Source of the DNA: Massilia sp. erpn
Lineage (GTDB): Bacteria > Pseudomonadota > Gammaproteobacteria > Burkholderiales > Burkholderiaceae_D
Assembly (NCBI RefSeq): GCF_024400215.1
Contig: NZ_CP053748.1
Coordinates: 3,286,001-3,350,000, forward strand
Reading direction: 5' to 3'
Length of the DNA stretch: 64,000 nucleotides
Below, piece by piece: positions 8,508-18,021 of the stretch; the first letter of the stretch is position 1, and the number at the start of each line of letters is the position of its first letter. Both the position numbers and the translations under genes were made by a program. The notes beneath the pieces were generated by a model. The model was not told the origin of the DNA, made no database searches, and was given only the letters and a program-made list of their open reading frames with translations.

Positions 8508-9827
8508 TTATAAGGTTTTAATCAGAACCTGGGATTTTCGCTGCCAGTTATACATGCGCTGACGGTCCGGCGGCAGCGCGTCGACCGAGGCGGCGACGAA
8601 GCCGCGCTTGAGGAACCAGTGCGCCGTGCGCGTGGTGAGCACGAACAGCTTGTTGATGCCGATGGCGCGCGCGCGGTTTTCCATATGCTTGAGGATACGC
8701 TCGCCGTCGCCCTGGGCCTGGACTTCGGGGTTGACGGTCAGGCATGCCATTTCGGCCATCTTCTGTTCCGGGAACGGGTACAGCGCGGCGCAGCCGAAGA
8801 TCACGCCATCGTGCTCGATCACGGAGAACAGGTCGATCTCGCGCTCGATCAGCTCGCGGCCGCGCTTGACCAGGGTGCCGTCAGCCTCCAGCGGTTCGAT
8901 CAGCTTGATGATGCCGCCGACGTCCTCGATGGTGGCCTGGCGCAGGCTTTCCAGGTTCTCGTGGCTGATCATGGTGCCCACGCCATCGTGGGTGAACAGT
9001 TCCAGCAGGGCCGAGCCGTCCATCGCGAACGGCACGATGTGGGCGCGCGGCACGCCGTTATTGCAAGCCTTGACGGCGTGTTGCAGATAGAATGCGCTAT
9101 CGGCCGGCAGGAAACCGGCCTGCAGCACGGCTTCGGCCTGGTGCGAGGACAATTCGCGGATCTCGGCGCCGCCGGCATCCTGCATCATCGCGGTTTCGGT
9201 GATGAAGATCAGCTTGTCGGCATGCAGGGTCACGGCCGCCGTGACGGCCACGTCTTCCATGGTCAGGTTGAAGGTTTCGCCGGTGGGCGAGAAGCCCAGC
9301 GGCGAGAGCAGCACCAGGCCGCCCGCGCCGAGGATGGAGTGGATGGTTTCGCCGTCCACCTTCCGCGTGACGCCGGTCAGTTCCAGGTCCACGCCATCGA
9401 TCACGCCGAGCGGACGTGCGGTGACAAAGTTGGCGGAAATGATACGGATGGCGGCGTGCGCCATCGGCGTATTCGGCAAACCCTGGCTGAATGCGGCCTC
9501 GATGTCCAGGCGCAGCTCGCCGGCGGCCTCCTTGGCGCATTCCATGGCGGCGGTGTCGGTGACGCGCACGCCGTTGTGGAAGCGGCCTTCCACATTGCGC
9601 AAGGCCAGCTGCTCGGCCACCTGCGGGCGCGAACCATGCACCACCACGACTTTGATGCCGAGGGCGTGCAGCAGCGACAGGTCGTGCGCCAGCACGGGCA
9701 GGGCGCCGGCGGCGACCAGCTCACCCGGAAAGGCGACGACGAAGGTCTTGCCGCGGAAGGCGTGGACATAGGGCGCGACGGAGCGCAGCCAGTGGACGAA
9801 TTCGATAGGGTTTTCCATTGGCCGCAT
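8508..9827 (-). CDS. argA: N-acetylglutamate synthase (amino-acid kinase plus GNAT)
   Basis: First step of arginine synthesis, transferring acetyl from acetyl-CoA to glutamate. The protein has two domains: an amino-acid-kinase-like domain (about 20-290; FRGKTFVVAFPGELV, VVVHGSRPQ) that normally binds arginine as feedback inhibitor, and a GNAT domain (about 295-435; LTVNPEVQAQGDGERIL carries the acetyl-CoA loop). The length of 439 fits classical ArgA. An alternative start at 9818 (MENPIEFVHW) is equally plausible. It diverges from hrpA with only 45 bases between; that gap holds an ATTATAAT element able to serve as a -10 for either direction. Confidence 0.95.
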   Translation of the reverse strand: MRPMENPIEFVHWLRSVAPYVHAFRGKTFVVAFPGELVAAGALPVLAHDLSLLHALGIKVVVVHGSRPQVAEQLALRNVEGRFHNGVRVTDTAAMECAKEAAGELRLDIEAAFSQGLPNTPMAHAAIRIISANFVTARPLGVIDGVDLELTGVTRKVDGETIHSILGAGGLVLLSPLGFSPTGETFNLTMEDVAVTAAVTLHADKLIFITETAMMQDAGGAEIRELSSHQAEAVLQAGFLPADSAFYLQHAVKACNNGVPRAHIVPFAMDGSALLELFTHDGVGTMISHENLESLRQATIEDVGGIIKLIEPLEADGTLVKRGRELIEREIDLFSVIEHDGVIFGCAALYPFPEQKMAEMACLTVNPEVQAQGDGERILKHMENRARAIGINKLFVLTTRTAHWFLKRGFVAASVDALPPDRQRMYNWQRKSQVLIKTL

Positions 9828-9872
9828 TATAATTCGCTGCGCGGTTTTCGCAGCAAATACATGTAAAAAACA

Positions 9873-12800
9873 ATGTCAGAAGCAAGCAATAAGTCCCCAT
9901 CCCGTCCTGCGCCAGCCGAAAAGGGCGCGCAACAGGCCCTTACCCCGCCCGCCCGCCAGCCCGGCGCCCGCCCGCAACGCGCGCCCGCGCCCGCACAGGG
10001 CCGGCGCGAAGAGCGTCCGCGCCTGACGGATGAAGAGCGCGCCGCGCGCCAGACCGCGCGCGCGGCGGAAACGGCTTTCCGCAACCCGATGCCGCCGATT
10101 ACTTTCCCCGAAGAGCTGCCGGTGTCCGGCCGCCGCGCGGAAATCGCGCAGGCGCTGCGCCAGCACCAAGTGGTGATCGTGTCCGGCGAAACGGGTTCGG
10201 GCAAGACCACCCAGCTGCCGAAAATCTGCCTGGAACTGGGACGTGGCCAGAAAGGCCTGATCGGCCACACCCAACCGCGCCGTATCGCCGCCTCGTCCAC
10301 CGCCAAGCGCATCGCCCAGGAACTGGGCACGCCGCTGGGCGAGAACGTCGGCTACAAGGTGCGCTTCAACGACACCCTGAGCAAGGGCGCCGCCGTCAAG
10401 CTGATGACCGACGGCATCCTGCTGGCCGAAACCCAGACCGATCCGCTGCTCAAGGCCTACGACACTATCATCATCGACGAGGCGCACGAGCGCAGCCTGA
10501 ACATCGACTTCCTGCTTGGCTACCTGAAGCAGCTGCTGCCGCGCCGCCCGGACCTGAAGATCATTATCACCTCGGCCACCATCGATGCCGAGCGCTTCGC
10601 GCGCCACTTCGCCCTGGAAGGCAAGCCGCCGGTGCCGGTGATCGAAGTCTCGGGCCGCCTGTACGCGGTGGAAGTGCGCTACCGCCCGGTGGAGCGCGAC
10701 CCCGTGGTCCTGCCGGGCGCCGACAGCGGCAAGCAGCCGTCGAAAGCCGCCGCCGCGCGCGAAAAGCGCGACCTGATGGATGCCGTGATCGATGGCGTGG
10801 ACGAGGTGTGCCGCATCGGTTCCGGCGACGTGCTGGTCTTCCTGCCTGGCGAGCGCGAAATCCGCGACGCCGCCGAAGCCCTGCGCAAGCACCATCCGCC
10901 GCATGTGGAAATCCTGCCCCTGTTCGCCCGCCTCTCGGTGGAAGAGCAGGACCGCGTCTTCCGCACCACCAATGCGCGCCGCATCGTGCTGGCCACCAAC
11001 GTGGCCGAGACTTCGCTGACCGTGCCGGGCATCCGCTACGTGGTCGATGCCGGCCTGGCGCGCGTCAAGCGCTACAGCTACCGCAACAAGGTGGAGCAGT
11101 TGCAGATCGAGCCGGTGGCGCAATCGGCCGCCAACCAGCGCGCCGGCCGTTGCGGCCGCGTCGCCGACGGCGTCTGCATCCGCCTGTACGACGAGCAGGA
11201 CTACCTGCAACGCCCCAAATTCACCGATCCGGAAATCCTGCGCTCCTCGCTGGCTTCCGTCATCCTGCGCATGAAGTCCCTGCATCTGACCGATGTGGAG
11301 ACCTTCCCCTTCATCGAGCCGCCGCTGGCACGCGCGATTGCCGACGGCTACCAGCTGCTGCAGGAACTGGGCGCGGTGGACGAGAACAACCGCCTGACGC
11401 CGCTGGGCCGCAAGCTGGCCAAGCTGCCGCTCGATCCGCGCGTGGGCCGCATGATCCTGGCCGCGCAGGAAAACGCCTGCCTGACCGAGGTGCTGATCGT
11501 GGCTGCCGCGCTGTCGGTGCAAGACCCGCGCGACCGCCCCATCGAGCACCAGCAGGCGGCCGACGAGGCGCACAAGAAATTCGCCGACGAGAAGTCCGAA
11601 TTCCTCAGCTACCTGAAAATCTGGCGCTGGTTCGAGCAAGCCATCGAACACAAGAAAACCAACCGCCAGCTGCAGGACAATTGCCGCAGCAATTTCCTGT
11701 CCCAGCTGCGCTTGCGCGAATGGCGCGATGTGCATTCGCAGCTGCTCACCATCGTCAAAGAGCAGGGCTGGCGCATGAACGAGGCGCCCGCGACGTACGA
11801 GCAATTGCACCTGGCCCTGCTGACTGGCCTGCTGGGCAATCTCGGCTTCAAGCAGGACGATGAGCCGGGCGCCGGTTATTTGGGAGCGCGCGGCATCCGC
11901 TTCCACATCTGGCCCGGTTCCTCGCTGTCGAAAAAGCCCGGCAAGTGGATCGTCGCCGCCGAACTGGTGGAAACCACCCGCCTGTATGCGCGCTGCGTGG
12001 CCCAGATCCAGCCCGAGTGGGTGGAAAAGATCGGCGGCCATCTGCTGAAAAAATCCTGGGGCGAGCCGCGCTGGGAAAAACGTCCAGCCCAGGTGACGGC
12101 GGCCGAAAAGGCCACGCTGTACGGCCTGACCGTGTACAGCCAGCGCCGCATCAACTATGGCCTGCGCAACCCGGTGGAAGCGCGTGAAATCTTCATCCGC
12201 GATGCGCTGGTGGGCGGCGACTTCGATACCCGCGCCCCGTTCTTCGTCCACAACCACAAGCTGGTGAAGGAAATCGAGAACCTCGAACACAAGTCGCGCC
12301 GCCAGGACGTGCTGGTGGACGACCAGCTGATCGAAGCCTTCTATGACAAGCTGATTCCGGCCGATGTGGTGAACGGCGCCGGTTTCGAGAAATGGCATAA
12401 GGATGTCACGGCCGGCGATCCGAAACTGCTGTTCCTGAACCGCGACGACCTGATGCGCCATGAAGCAGCCGGCGTGACCACGGAACTGTTCCCGAAAAAG
12501 ATGATGGTGACGGGCCTGGAAATGCAGCTCAGCTACCACTTCGAGCCGGGCAGCATGCGCGATGGCGTGACCCTGACCGTGCCGCTGTACGCGCTGAACC
12601 AGTTGCCGCGCGAGCGCTGCGAATGGCTGGTGCCGGGCATGCTGAAGGAAAAAGTGCATCTGCTGCTGAAATCCCTGCCGCAGAAGCAGCGCCGCCACAT
12701 GGTGCCGCTGCCGGACTACTCGGCCAAATTCTGCGAGCGCGTGCAGGACGCCAACGCCTTCGGCCGCGGCGACCTGGTCGACGCCATCATCGCCGACATC

Positions 12801-13994
12801 CGCACCCAGATCACGATCAATGTGCTGACCACCGACTTTAAGCCGGAACAGCTGCCCGCCCACCACTTCATGAACTTCAAGGTGGTGGACGAGCATGGCC
12901 GCCAGCTCGATATGGGCCGTAACCTGGCCACCTTGCAGGCCGAATACGGCAGCCAGGCGCGCCAGAGCTTCCAGAAGATGGCGGAAGCCACGCCGGCGCA
13001 ACTGGCGCAACTGACCGGTGGTGCGGCCCCGGTATCGGCCGCCACACCGGCGGCAGGCAAGGTGCACGGCGGCATCGCCGCGGGGCAGCGCGACAAGGCC
13101 GCGCCGTCGAGCGCTCCCGCCGCGGCGCCGGCCGCGTCAGCGGCCCACAGCAACATCACCGGCTGGAGCTTTGGCGAATTGCCGGAGCTGCTGGAAATCA
13201 CCCAGGGCAAATTGAGCCTGATCGGCTTCCCGGCCCTGGTGGACAAGGGCACGCATTGCGACCTGGAAGTGTTCGACGATCCGAACGTGGCCGTGCGCAC
13301 CCACCGCATCGGCCTGCGCCGCCTGTTCGCCCTGCAGATGAAGGACCAGATCAAGTTCGTCGAAAAGAGCATCCCCAATCTGCAGCAGATGGGCATGCAG
13401 TTCATGGCCATGGGCACGCAGGAAGAGCTGCGCGACCAGATCATTGCCAAGGCGCTCGACATCGCCTGCCTGCAGGATCCGCTGCCGACCGATGAGGCGA
13501 GCTTCATCAAGCGCAAGGATGAAGGCAAATCGCGCCTGGTGCTGCTGGTGAATGAGATTGCACGCCTGGTCTCGCAAGTGCTGACCGAATTCCACGGCCT
13601 GCCCAAGCGCCTGCAAGGCTTGAACCAGCAGGCCGCGCAGGATATGCAAGGCCAGTTGCAAGGCCTGGTGCACAAGCGCTTCCTGCAAGACAGTGAGTTC
13701 AGCCAGCTGGCCCACTTCCCGCGCTATCTGAAGGCGATGAACGTGCGTATCGAAAAGCTGCGCGCCGATCCGGCACGCGACGCCAAAGCCATGTCCGAAT
13801 GGCAGCAGGCCGCTGCCCCGTATCTGCGCATGGCGCGCGACAAATCGGCCGGCAAGAACACCGACCCCAAAATGGCCGAATACCGCTGGCTGCTGGAAGA
13901 GCTGCGCGTCTCCCTGTTTGCGCAGGAACTGCGCACGCCGATGCCGGTGTCGGTCAAGCGTTTGGCCAAGGTGTGGGAGTCGATGCTGCGCTGA
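9873..13994 (+). CDS. hrpA: ATP-dependent RNA helicase HrpA
   Basis: DEAH-box helicase of 1373 residues, matching full-length HrpA. The Walker A motif GETGSGKTTQLP is near residue 105, IIDEAHERS near 201, SATIDAERF near 233, and NVAETSLTVPG and QRAGRCGR are further on. The helicase-associated and OB-fold regions and the long C-terminal HrpA-specific region follow. The first 70 residues are a low-complexity Pro/Ala/Arg extension. A second Ala-rich linker lies near residues 1050-1090. HrpA is known in E. coli for acting on stalled ribosomes and mRNA processing. A clean terminator follows the stop. Confidence 0.97.
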   Translation: MSEASNKSPSRPAPAEKGAQQALTPPARQPGARPQRAPAPAQGRREERPRLTDEERAARQTARAAETAFRNPMPPITFPEELPVSGRRAEIAQALRQHQVVIVSGETGSGKTTQLPKICLELGRGQKGLIGHTQPRRIAASSTAKRIAQELGTPLGENVGYKVRFNDTLSKGAAVKLMTDGILLAETQTDPLLKAYDTIIIDEAHERSLNIDFLLGYLKQLLPRRPDLKIIITSATIDAERFARHFALEGKPPVPVIEVSGRLYAVEVRYRPVERDPVVLPGADSGKQPSKAAAAREKRDLMDAVIDGVDEVCRIGSGDVLVFLPGEREIRDAAEALRKHHPPHVEILPLFARLSVEEQDRVFRTTNARRIVLATNVAETSLTVPGIRYVVDAGLARVKRYSYRNKVEQLQIEPVAQSAANQRAGRCGRVADGVCIRLYDEQDYLQRPKFTDPEILRSSLASVILRMKSLHLTDVETFPFIEPPLARAIADGYQLLQELGAVDENNRLTPLGRKLAKLPLDPRVGRMILAAQENACLTEVLIVAAALSVQDPRDRPIEHQQAADEAHKKFADEKSEFLSYLKIWRWFEQAIEHKKTNRQLQDNCRSNFLSQLRLREWRDVHSQLLTIVKEQGWRMNEAPATYEQLHLALLTGLLGNLGFKQDDEPGAGYLGARGIRFHIWPGSSLSKKPGKWIVAAELVETTRLYARCVAQIQPEWVEKIGGHLLKKSWGEPRWEKRPAQVTAAEKATLYGLTVYSQRRINYGLRNPVEAREIFIRDALVGGDFDTRAPFFVHNHKLVKEIENLEHKSRRQDVLVDDQLIEAFYDKLIPADVVNGAGFEKWHKDVTAGDPKLLFLNRDDLMRHEAAGVTTELFPKKMMVTGLEMQLSYHFEPGSMRDGVTLTVPLYALNQLPRERCEWLVPGMLKEKVHLLLKSLPQKQRRHMVPLPDYSAKFCERVQDANAFGRGDLVDAIIADIRTQITINVLTTDFKPEQLPAHHFMNFKVVDEHGRQLDMGRNLATLQAEYGSQARQSFQKMAEATPAQLAQLTGGAAPVSAATPAAGKVHGGIAAGQRDKAAPSSAPAAAPAASAAHSNITGWSFGELPELLEITQGKLSLIGFPALVDKGTHCDLEVFDDPNVAVRTHRIGLRRLFALQMKDQIKFVEKSIPNLQQMGMQFMAMGTQEELRDQIIAKALDIACLQDPLPTDEASFIKRKDEGKSRLVLLVNEIARLVSQVLTEFHGLPKRLQGLNQQAAQDMQGQLQGLVHKRFLQDSEFSQLAHFPRYLKAMNVRIEKLRADPARDAKAMSEWQQAAAPYLRMARDKSAGKNTDPKMAEYRWLLEELRVSLFAQELRTPMPVSVKRLAKVWESMLR

Positions 13995-14015
13995 GGCGGC
14001 AGCATTCTTGACGAC

Positions 14016-14046
14016 AAAGGGCGGCCGGAGCCGCCCTTTGCTTTTA
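14016..14046 (+). terminator. Rho-independent terminator of hrpA
   Basis: Perfect 11-bp stem CAAAGGGCGGC / GCCGCCCTTTG with a CGGA loop, followed by CTTTTA; 21 bases after the hrpA stop. Confidence 0.85.
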
Positions 14047-14056
14047 CCGGTCTGGC

Positions 14057-14587
14057 TTAGTAATTGCGGCCGGTTTTGTCGCCGCTTAGATTGCCGGACT
14101 CGCTGCCCTGGCTGTAGCCGCTGCCGCTTTGCAGGTTGCTGCTGCCCTGGCCCATTACGCTGCCGCTGGTGGTGCGGTGGCCGGGCAGGGCTTCCTGGGT
14201 GCCGTAGAAGTCATGTACCTGGGTGCCGAATTCGGCGCTGGCCATATCGGGCCAACGGTCTTTGTCGAAGCCCGGTGCGTTGCGCAGGCTCTCCTTGTCG
14301 ATATCGAGCAGGAAGCGTTTGTTCACGGTGTCGAGCTGCAGGCTTTGCCACGGCACGGCGAACAGTTTGTCGCCCATGCCCAGCCAGCCGCCGAAGGACA
14401 GCACGGCATAGGCAATCTGGCCGGTCTGCATGTCGAGCATGATTTCCTTGATGTCGCCCAGGTCTTCTTCCTGGCGGTTGTATACGTCTTCGCCGACCAG
14501 CGTGTCGGCGCCCATCAGGCGCGGGCCTGGGCCTTGCTCATCGCGGTCGCGGTAAATGCCAAATGGATCTCGGTCTAGATAGCTCAT
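14057..14587 (-). CDS. PRC-barrel domain protein (paralogue 1)
   Basis: Protein of 176 residues with a PRC-barrel core (about 25-120) containing GADTLVGEDVYN, LGDIKEIMLDMQTGQIAY and KLFAVPWQSLQLD. The PRC-barrel is a small beta fold also found in RimM and photosynthetic reaction-centre H subunit; free-standing members are often stress-related, with unclear function. The C-terminal 50 residues are Gly/Ser/Gln-rich and low complexity. I chose the ATG at 14587, preceded by AAGGAG. A second copy of the same domain is encoded at 49297-49710. A perfect 16-bp palindrome lies 26 bases upstream. Confidence 0.88.
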   Translation of the reverse strand: MSYLDRDPFGIYRDRDEQGPGPRLMGADTLVGEDVYNRQEEDLGDIKEIMLDMQTGQIAYAVLSFGGWLGMGDKLFAVPWQSLQLDTVNKRFLLDIDKESLRNAPGFDKDRWPDMASAEFGTQVHDFYGTQEALPGHRTTSGSVMGQGSSNLQSGSGYSQGSESGNLSGDKTGRNY

Positions 14588-14612
14588 CTGCTTCTCCTTG
14601 AATCGGATGGAA

Positions 14613-14628
14613 GTCCGTCCGGACGGAC
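14613..14628. promoter_or_regulatory. Perfect 16-bp palindrome upstream of the PRC-barrel gene
   Basis: GTCCGTCCGGACGGAC is a perfect palindrome located 26 bases before the ATG at 14587, in the leader or promoter. It could be an operator or a 5'-leader hairpin. No regulator is recognised from the motif. Confidence 0.4.
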
Positions 14629-14758
14629 GGCTGAAAATCAGCATAGTCCAAATCATTTTTGCGTGTACTTGGCTGGATTCAATGGTGTGCCAGCGCACCG
14701 ATGCGTGAGCACGGCCGGGTTAGACTGCGTACATTAGGGATTCGTGCGGGAGGCGCGG

Positions 14759-15904
14759 ATGGCGAAGCTGACGGCGGGAACACGCTTGTTGCGTAGTCTG
14801 ATGAAGGCCGGCAAGGCCCAGCAGCGCGCGGCGGACAAGATGGTGAAGTCAGTCTTGAAAGCATCGGCGAAGGCGGTGAAAACGGCGGAGGCGGCAAGCA
14901 AGGCGGCCGCAAAGAGTGCGGCGAAAACCGCCACCGGTCCGGCCGCCGGACGCAGTGCGGCTGCGGCGCCGTTGCCGCTGCGCGCGGAGCCGGTCGCGCC
15001 GGGCAAATGGCTGGCTGCGCATCATGCGGTTCCGGCGCAGGCAGGCTTGCCGCCACGGCGCATGAGCTATTGGCTGTACCTGCCGCACAGCGCTCCACCC
15101 GATGCGCCTTTGCCGCTGCTGGTGATGCTGCATGGCTGCCATCAGACCGCGACCCAGTTCGCGCTGGGCACGCGCATGAACTGGCTGGCCGAGCGCAAAG
15201 GCTATGCGGTGCTGTATCCACAGCAGCTGCTCAGCTCTCACTCGCAGCGCTGCTGGAAGTGGTATGACAAGGCCACCCAGGAGGGCGGCGGCGATACCGC
15301 GCTGCTGGCCGGCATGGTGGAGCGGGTGGTGGCGCAGTATCCCATCGACCGCCGCCGTGTCTATGCTTGCGGTATCTCGGCGGGGGCGGGCATGGCGAAT
15401 ATCCTGGCGCTCAACCATCCCGAATTGTTCGCGGCGGTGGGCCTGCATTCCGGCCCCGTATTTGGCGGCGGCCATAGCCGGATCGGCGCGCTGGGCGTGA
15501 TGCAGCATGGCGCCGGGCCGCGCGGCGAACTGGCGATCCGCGAGCTGCTGGCGCGCCGCCCCGGCTTTCCGTCCATGCCCACTATCCTGATCCAGGGCGA
15601 GGGGGATAAGGTGGTGCGGCCGGTGAATCAGCAGCAGCTGATGCAGCAAAGTCTGCTGCTGCATGGCCTGCCTGCGCATACGCCGGCCAAGACGGCTTTA
15701 AAAGCGGGACGGGGAAAACGCCATAACGCCCATCGCATCCAGGATTTTTACATGGGTCGCAAGCTGCTGCTACGCGTAGCCAGCGTCGATGCGCTGGACC
15801 ATGCCTGGAGCGGCGGCGACGCTAGTCTCGCTTTCAATGCCGCCGCGGGGCCGGACGCCAGCAAGATGATGCTGGACTTCTTCGGCCGCCACCGGCGCGG
15901 CTAA
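14759..15904 (+). CDS. PHB-depolymerase-family esterase
   Basis: Alpha/beta-hydrolase of the Esterase_PHB family, 381 residues. A Lys/Ala-rich N-terminal 90 residues precedes the catalytic domain, with LLVMLHGCHQTATQFA near the oxyanion region, the nucleophile elbow CGISAGAGMANIL, and a late DHAWSGGD that supplies the expected His. The N-terminal extension resembles the phasin-like Lys/Ala-rich tails seen on intracellular PHB-linked proteins, and I see no secretion signal. I chose the ATG at 14759, preceded by GGGAGG; a GTG at 14744 is in frame. It may act on intracellular polyhydroxyalkanoate or other esters; no PHA operon is nearby. Confidence 0.85.
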   Translation: MAKLTAGTRLLRSLMKAGKAQQRAADKMVKSVLKASAKAVKTAEAASKAAAKSAAKTATGPAAGRSAAAAPLPLRAEPVAPGKWLAAHHAVPAQAGLPPRRMSYWLYLPHSAPPDAPLPLLVMLHGCHQTATQFALGTRMNWLAERKGYAVLYPQQLLSSHSQRCWKWYDKATQEGGGDTALLAGMVERVVAQYPIDRRRVYACGISAGAGMANILALNHPELFAAVGLHSGPVFGGGHSRIGALGVMQHGAGPRGELAIRELLARRPGFPSMPTILIQGEGDKVVRPVNQQQLMQQSLLLHGLPAHTPAKTALKAGRGKRHNAHRIQDFYMGRKLLLRVASVDALDHAWSGGDASLAFNAAAGPDASKMMLDFFGRHRRG

Positions 15905-15921
15905 TCTCGTACAAAAAGCGC

Positions 15922-17166
15922 TTACAGGAAGAAGGCGGCCGCCGCCACGGCGGTCGGCGCCAATGCGCCCAGCAGCAGGCCGATGGCGCTGATCGATTCG
16001 TCGCGGAAGCCGCGTCGCAGCAGGGCCACGCCGGCCGGATTGGGCGCGTTGGCGATGACCGTCAGGCCACCGCCCGCCACCGCGCCCGCCACCAGCATGT
16101 ATTGCGCCTGCGGCGCCATGCCTTCGATCAGCGAGCCGAGATAGGTGAGGGCGGCATTGTCGGTGATGGCGGTCAGGCCGAGGGCGCCGAAGAACAGCGC
16201 CACCGGCTGCAGTTGCGAAACGATGGGCTGCAGCCACCATTGCTGCATGCCGCCCAGGACCACGAGGCCGGCCAGGAAGAAGCCGACCAGCAAGCCTTCC
16301 TTCAGGATCAGCGGGCTTTGGTAGCGCTGGTAAGCCTGGGTGAAGCCAAGGAAGAACAGGAAGATGCCGAGGAAGAGCACGGGATGGTGGGCCAGCAGCA
16401 CCACGGCGGCCAGGCAGCCCAGATGCAGCAGGCAGACCGGCAGCGGCACCGCTTCCGGCTTGCTCAGCGCGTCCTGTTCATCGCTGGCGGCGCGCAGGTG
16501 CTTAGACAGTATGAAGGTGACGACGCTGGCGTTGAGCAGCACCGCCAGCGCGGCCTTCCAGCCGAACTGGGACGCCATGAAGGCGCTGTCCCACTGCCAG
16601 GTCGCGGCCACCATCAGCACCGGCGGCGCGGCGTAGGACGTCAGCGTGCCGCCGATGGAGACATTGACAAAGAGGACGCCCAGAGCGCCGTATTTCAGCC
16701 ATTCCGGCACGCCGGCGCGGAACACCTGCGGCGCCAGCATCAGCGCGGCCAGGGTCATGGCGGCCGGTTCGGTGATCAGGGAGCCGGCCAGCGGCACCAG
16801 GGCCAGTCCCAGCCAGACCAGGGCCACTTCGGTGCGCGCCGGGGCCAGGCGGGCCAGCCCGCTCAGCACGCGCTGCACGATGTCCAGCACAGGGCGCGAG
16901 GCCGCCACCACCATCACCACGAAGACGAACAGCGGTTCCGTGTATTGCCGCGTTTCGGCGTAGGCGATGGCGTTTTCGCCGCCGGCCACAAAGGCCATCA
17001 GCACGATCAGGATAAAGGCCCAGAAGCCGAAGACCACCTCGACCTCGCCCAGCAAATGGAACAGGCCCGCGTGGCGCGGATAGCGGTGCGAGAGCTTTTC
17101 GAAGGATTTGGCGCTGAAGGTGTGCAGCAGGGCGAGGGCAAACAGGATGGCGCCGATCAGTTGCAT
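15922..17166 (-). CDS. Putative Na+/H+ antiporter
   Basis: Polytopic inner-membrane protein of 414 residues with about 10-12 hydrophobic segments; the N-terminus MQLIGAILFALALLHTFSAK and the segment VEVVFGFWAFILIVLMAF match the putative Na+/H+ antiporter family (PF07399 type). The ATG at 17166 was chosen because the first membrane segment starts there; the upstream open frame is not protein-like. It converges with the esterase gene and diverges from the SOS-controlled imuA. Transported ions are inferred from the family only. Confidence 0.8.
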   Translation of the reverse strand: MQLIGAILFALALLHTFSAKSFEKLSHRYPRHAGLFHLLGEVEVVFGFWAFILIVLMAFVAGGENAIAYAETRQYTEPLFVFVVMVVAASRPVLDIVQRVLSGLARLAPARTEVALVWLGLALVPLAGSLITEPAAMTLAALMLAPQVFRAGVPEWLKYGALGVLFVNVSIGGTLTSYAAPPVLMVAATWQWDSAFMASQFGWKAALAVLLNASVVTFILSKHLRAASDEQDALSKPEAVPLPVCLLHLGCLAAVVLLAHHPVLFLGIFLFFLGFTQAYQRYQSPLILKEGLLVGFFLAGLVVLGGMQQWWLQPIVSQLQPVALFFGALGLTAITDNAALTYLGSLIEGMAPQAQYMLVAGAVAGGGLTVIANAPNPAGVALLRRGFRDESISAIGLLLGALAPTAVAAAAFFL

Positions 17167-17274
17167 GGTTTTCAAGGGGGCGGTCCTTTGGGCAGATAGC
17201 AAGATTGATGATTCTATCAGGTGGGGCGCACGCTTCGTCCGCAAGTAAACCTTGCCAAAAACGGCGTCAGCTAG

Positions 17275-17294
17275 TACTGTGTATTTATACAGTA
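17275..17294 (+). promoter_or_regulatory. LexA box upstream of imuA
   Basis: TACTGTGTATTTATACAGTA is a near-perfect match to the E. coli-type LexA box (ACTGT-N8-ACAGT flanked by T and A). It ends 19 bases before the imuA ATG and overlaps a plausible -10; TTGCCA at 17252-17257 would be the -35 with a 17-base spacer. imuA should therefore be SOS-induced. Confidence 0.9.
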
Positions 17295-17313
17295 TTTATC
17301 GCTTTTATCGACC

Positions 17314-18021
17314 ATGGCCCGATCCGACCAATCTTCACCGCCCGCGCCCGAGGAGCTGCATCCCTCGCTGTGGCTGGCTTCGCAGCTGGCGCAGGCGGCC
17401 ACGCGCTGCGTGGATACCGGCTATGCGGCCTTGTCGGCCCAGCTGCCCGGCGGTGGCTGGCCGGCCGGCCAATTGATCGAGCTGCTGCTGCAGCAGACGG
17501 GCATGGGCGAAATCCGCCTGCTGCATCCGGCCCTGGCCAGCCTGCAGCGGCCGGTGGTGTTCCTGCAACCGCCCCAGGTGCCGCAGATCCTGGGCTTGTC
17601 CGAGCTGGGCCTGCCGCCTTCGCAGCTGATCTGGATACGCAGCAAGGGCGCCGACAGCCTGTGGGCCGCCGAACAGATCCTGCGCAGCGGCTGCTGCGGC
17701 GCCTTGCTGCTGTGGCAGCAGCAGGTGCGCGGCGAAAACCTGCGCCGCCTGCATCTGGCGGCGCAAAGCGGCGATACCCTGTTTTGCCTGATGCGTCCGC
17801 TGGGCGTTGAACGTGAAGCCTCGCCCGCGCCGCTGCGTCTGGCGCTGCGCACGGCGGCGGGCGGCATCGAGATCGGCTTCGTCAAACGGCGCGGGCCGCG
17901 GCGCGATGCGCCCCTGTTTTTACCTTTATTACCGTCACTGCTACAACGTCATGCACCTCTGGATCGGCCTGCATCTGCCCCGGCTCCCGCTCGAAGTATT
18001 CAGCCCGCGCTGGTCGGTTGA
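17314..18021 (+). CDS. imuA: ImuA, mutasome RecA-like accessory protein
   Basis: ImuA is a RecA/SulA-like accessory protein of the ImuA-ImuB-DnaE2 translesion system. The 235-residue protein has ARCVDTGYAALSAQLPGGGWPAGQLIELL-like features, the characteristic start of the RecA-like fold, followed by VVFLQPP, LIWIRSKGADSLWAAEQILRSG and GALLLW strands. No complete Walker A motif is visible, as usual for ImuA. It overlaps imuB by 71 bases, so the two are translationally coupled. A LexA box lies just upstream. Confidence 0.92.
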   Translation: MARSDQSSPPAPEELHPSLWLASQLAQAATRCVDTGYAALSAQLPGGGWPAGQLIELLLQQTGMGEIRLLHPALASLQRPVVFLQPPQVPQILGLSELGLPPSQLIWIRSKGADSLWAAEQILRSGCCGALLLWQQQVRGENLRRLHLAAQSGDTLFCLMRPLGVEREASPAPLRLALRTAAGGIEIGFVKRRGPRRDAPLFLPLLPSLLQRHAPLDRPASAPAPARSIQPALVG

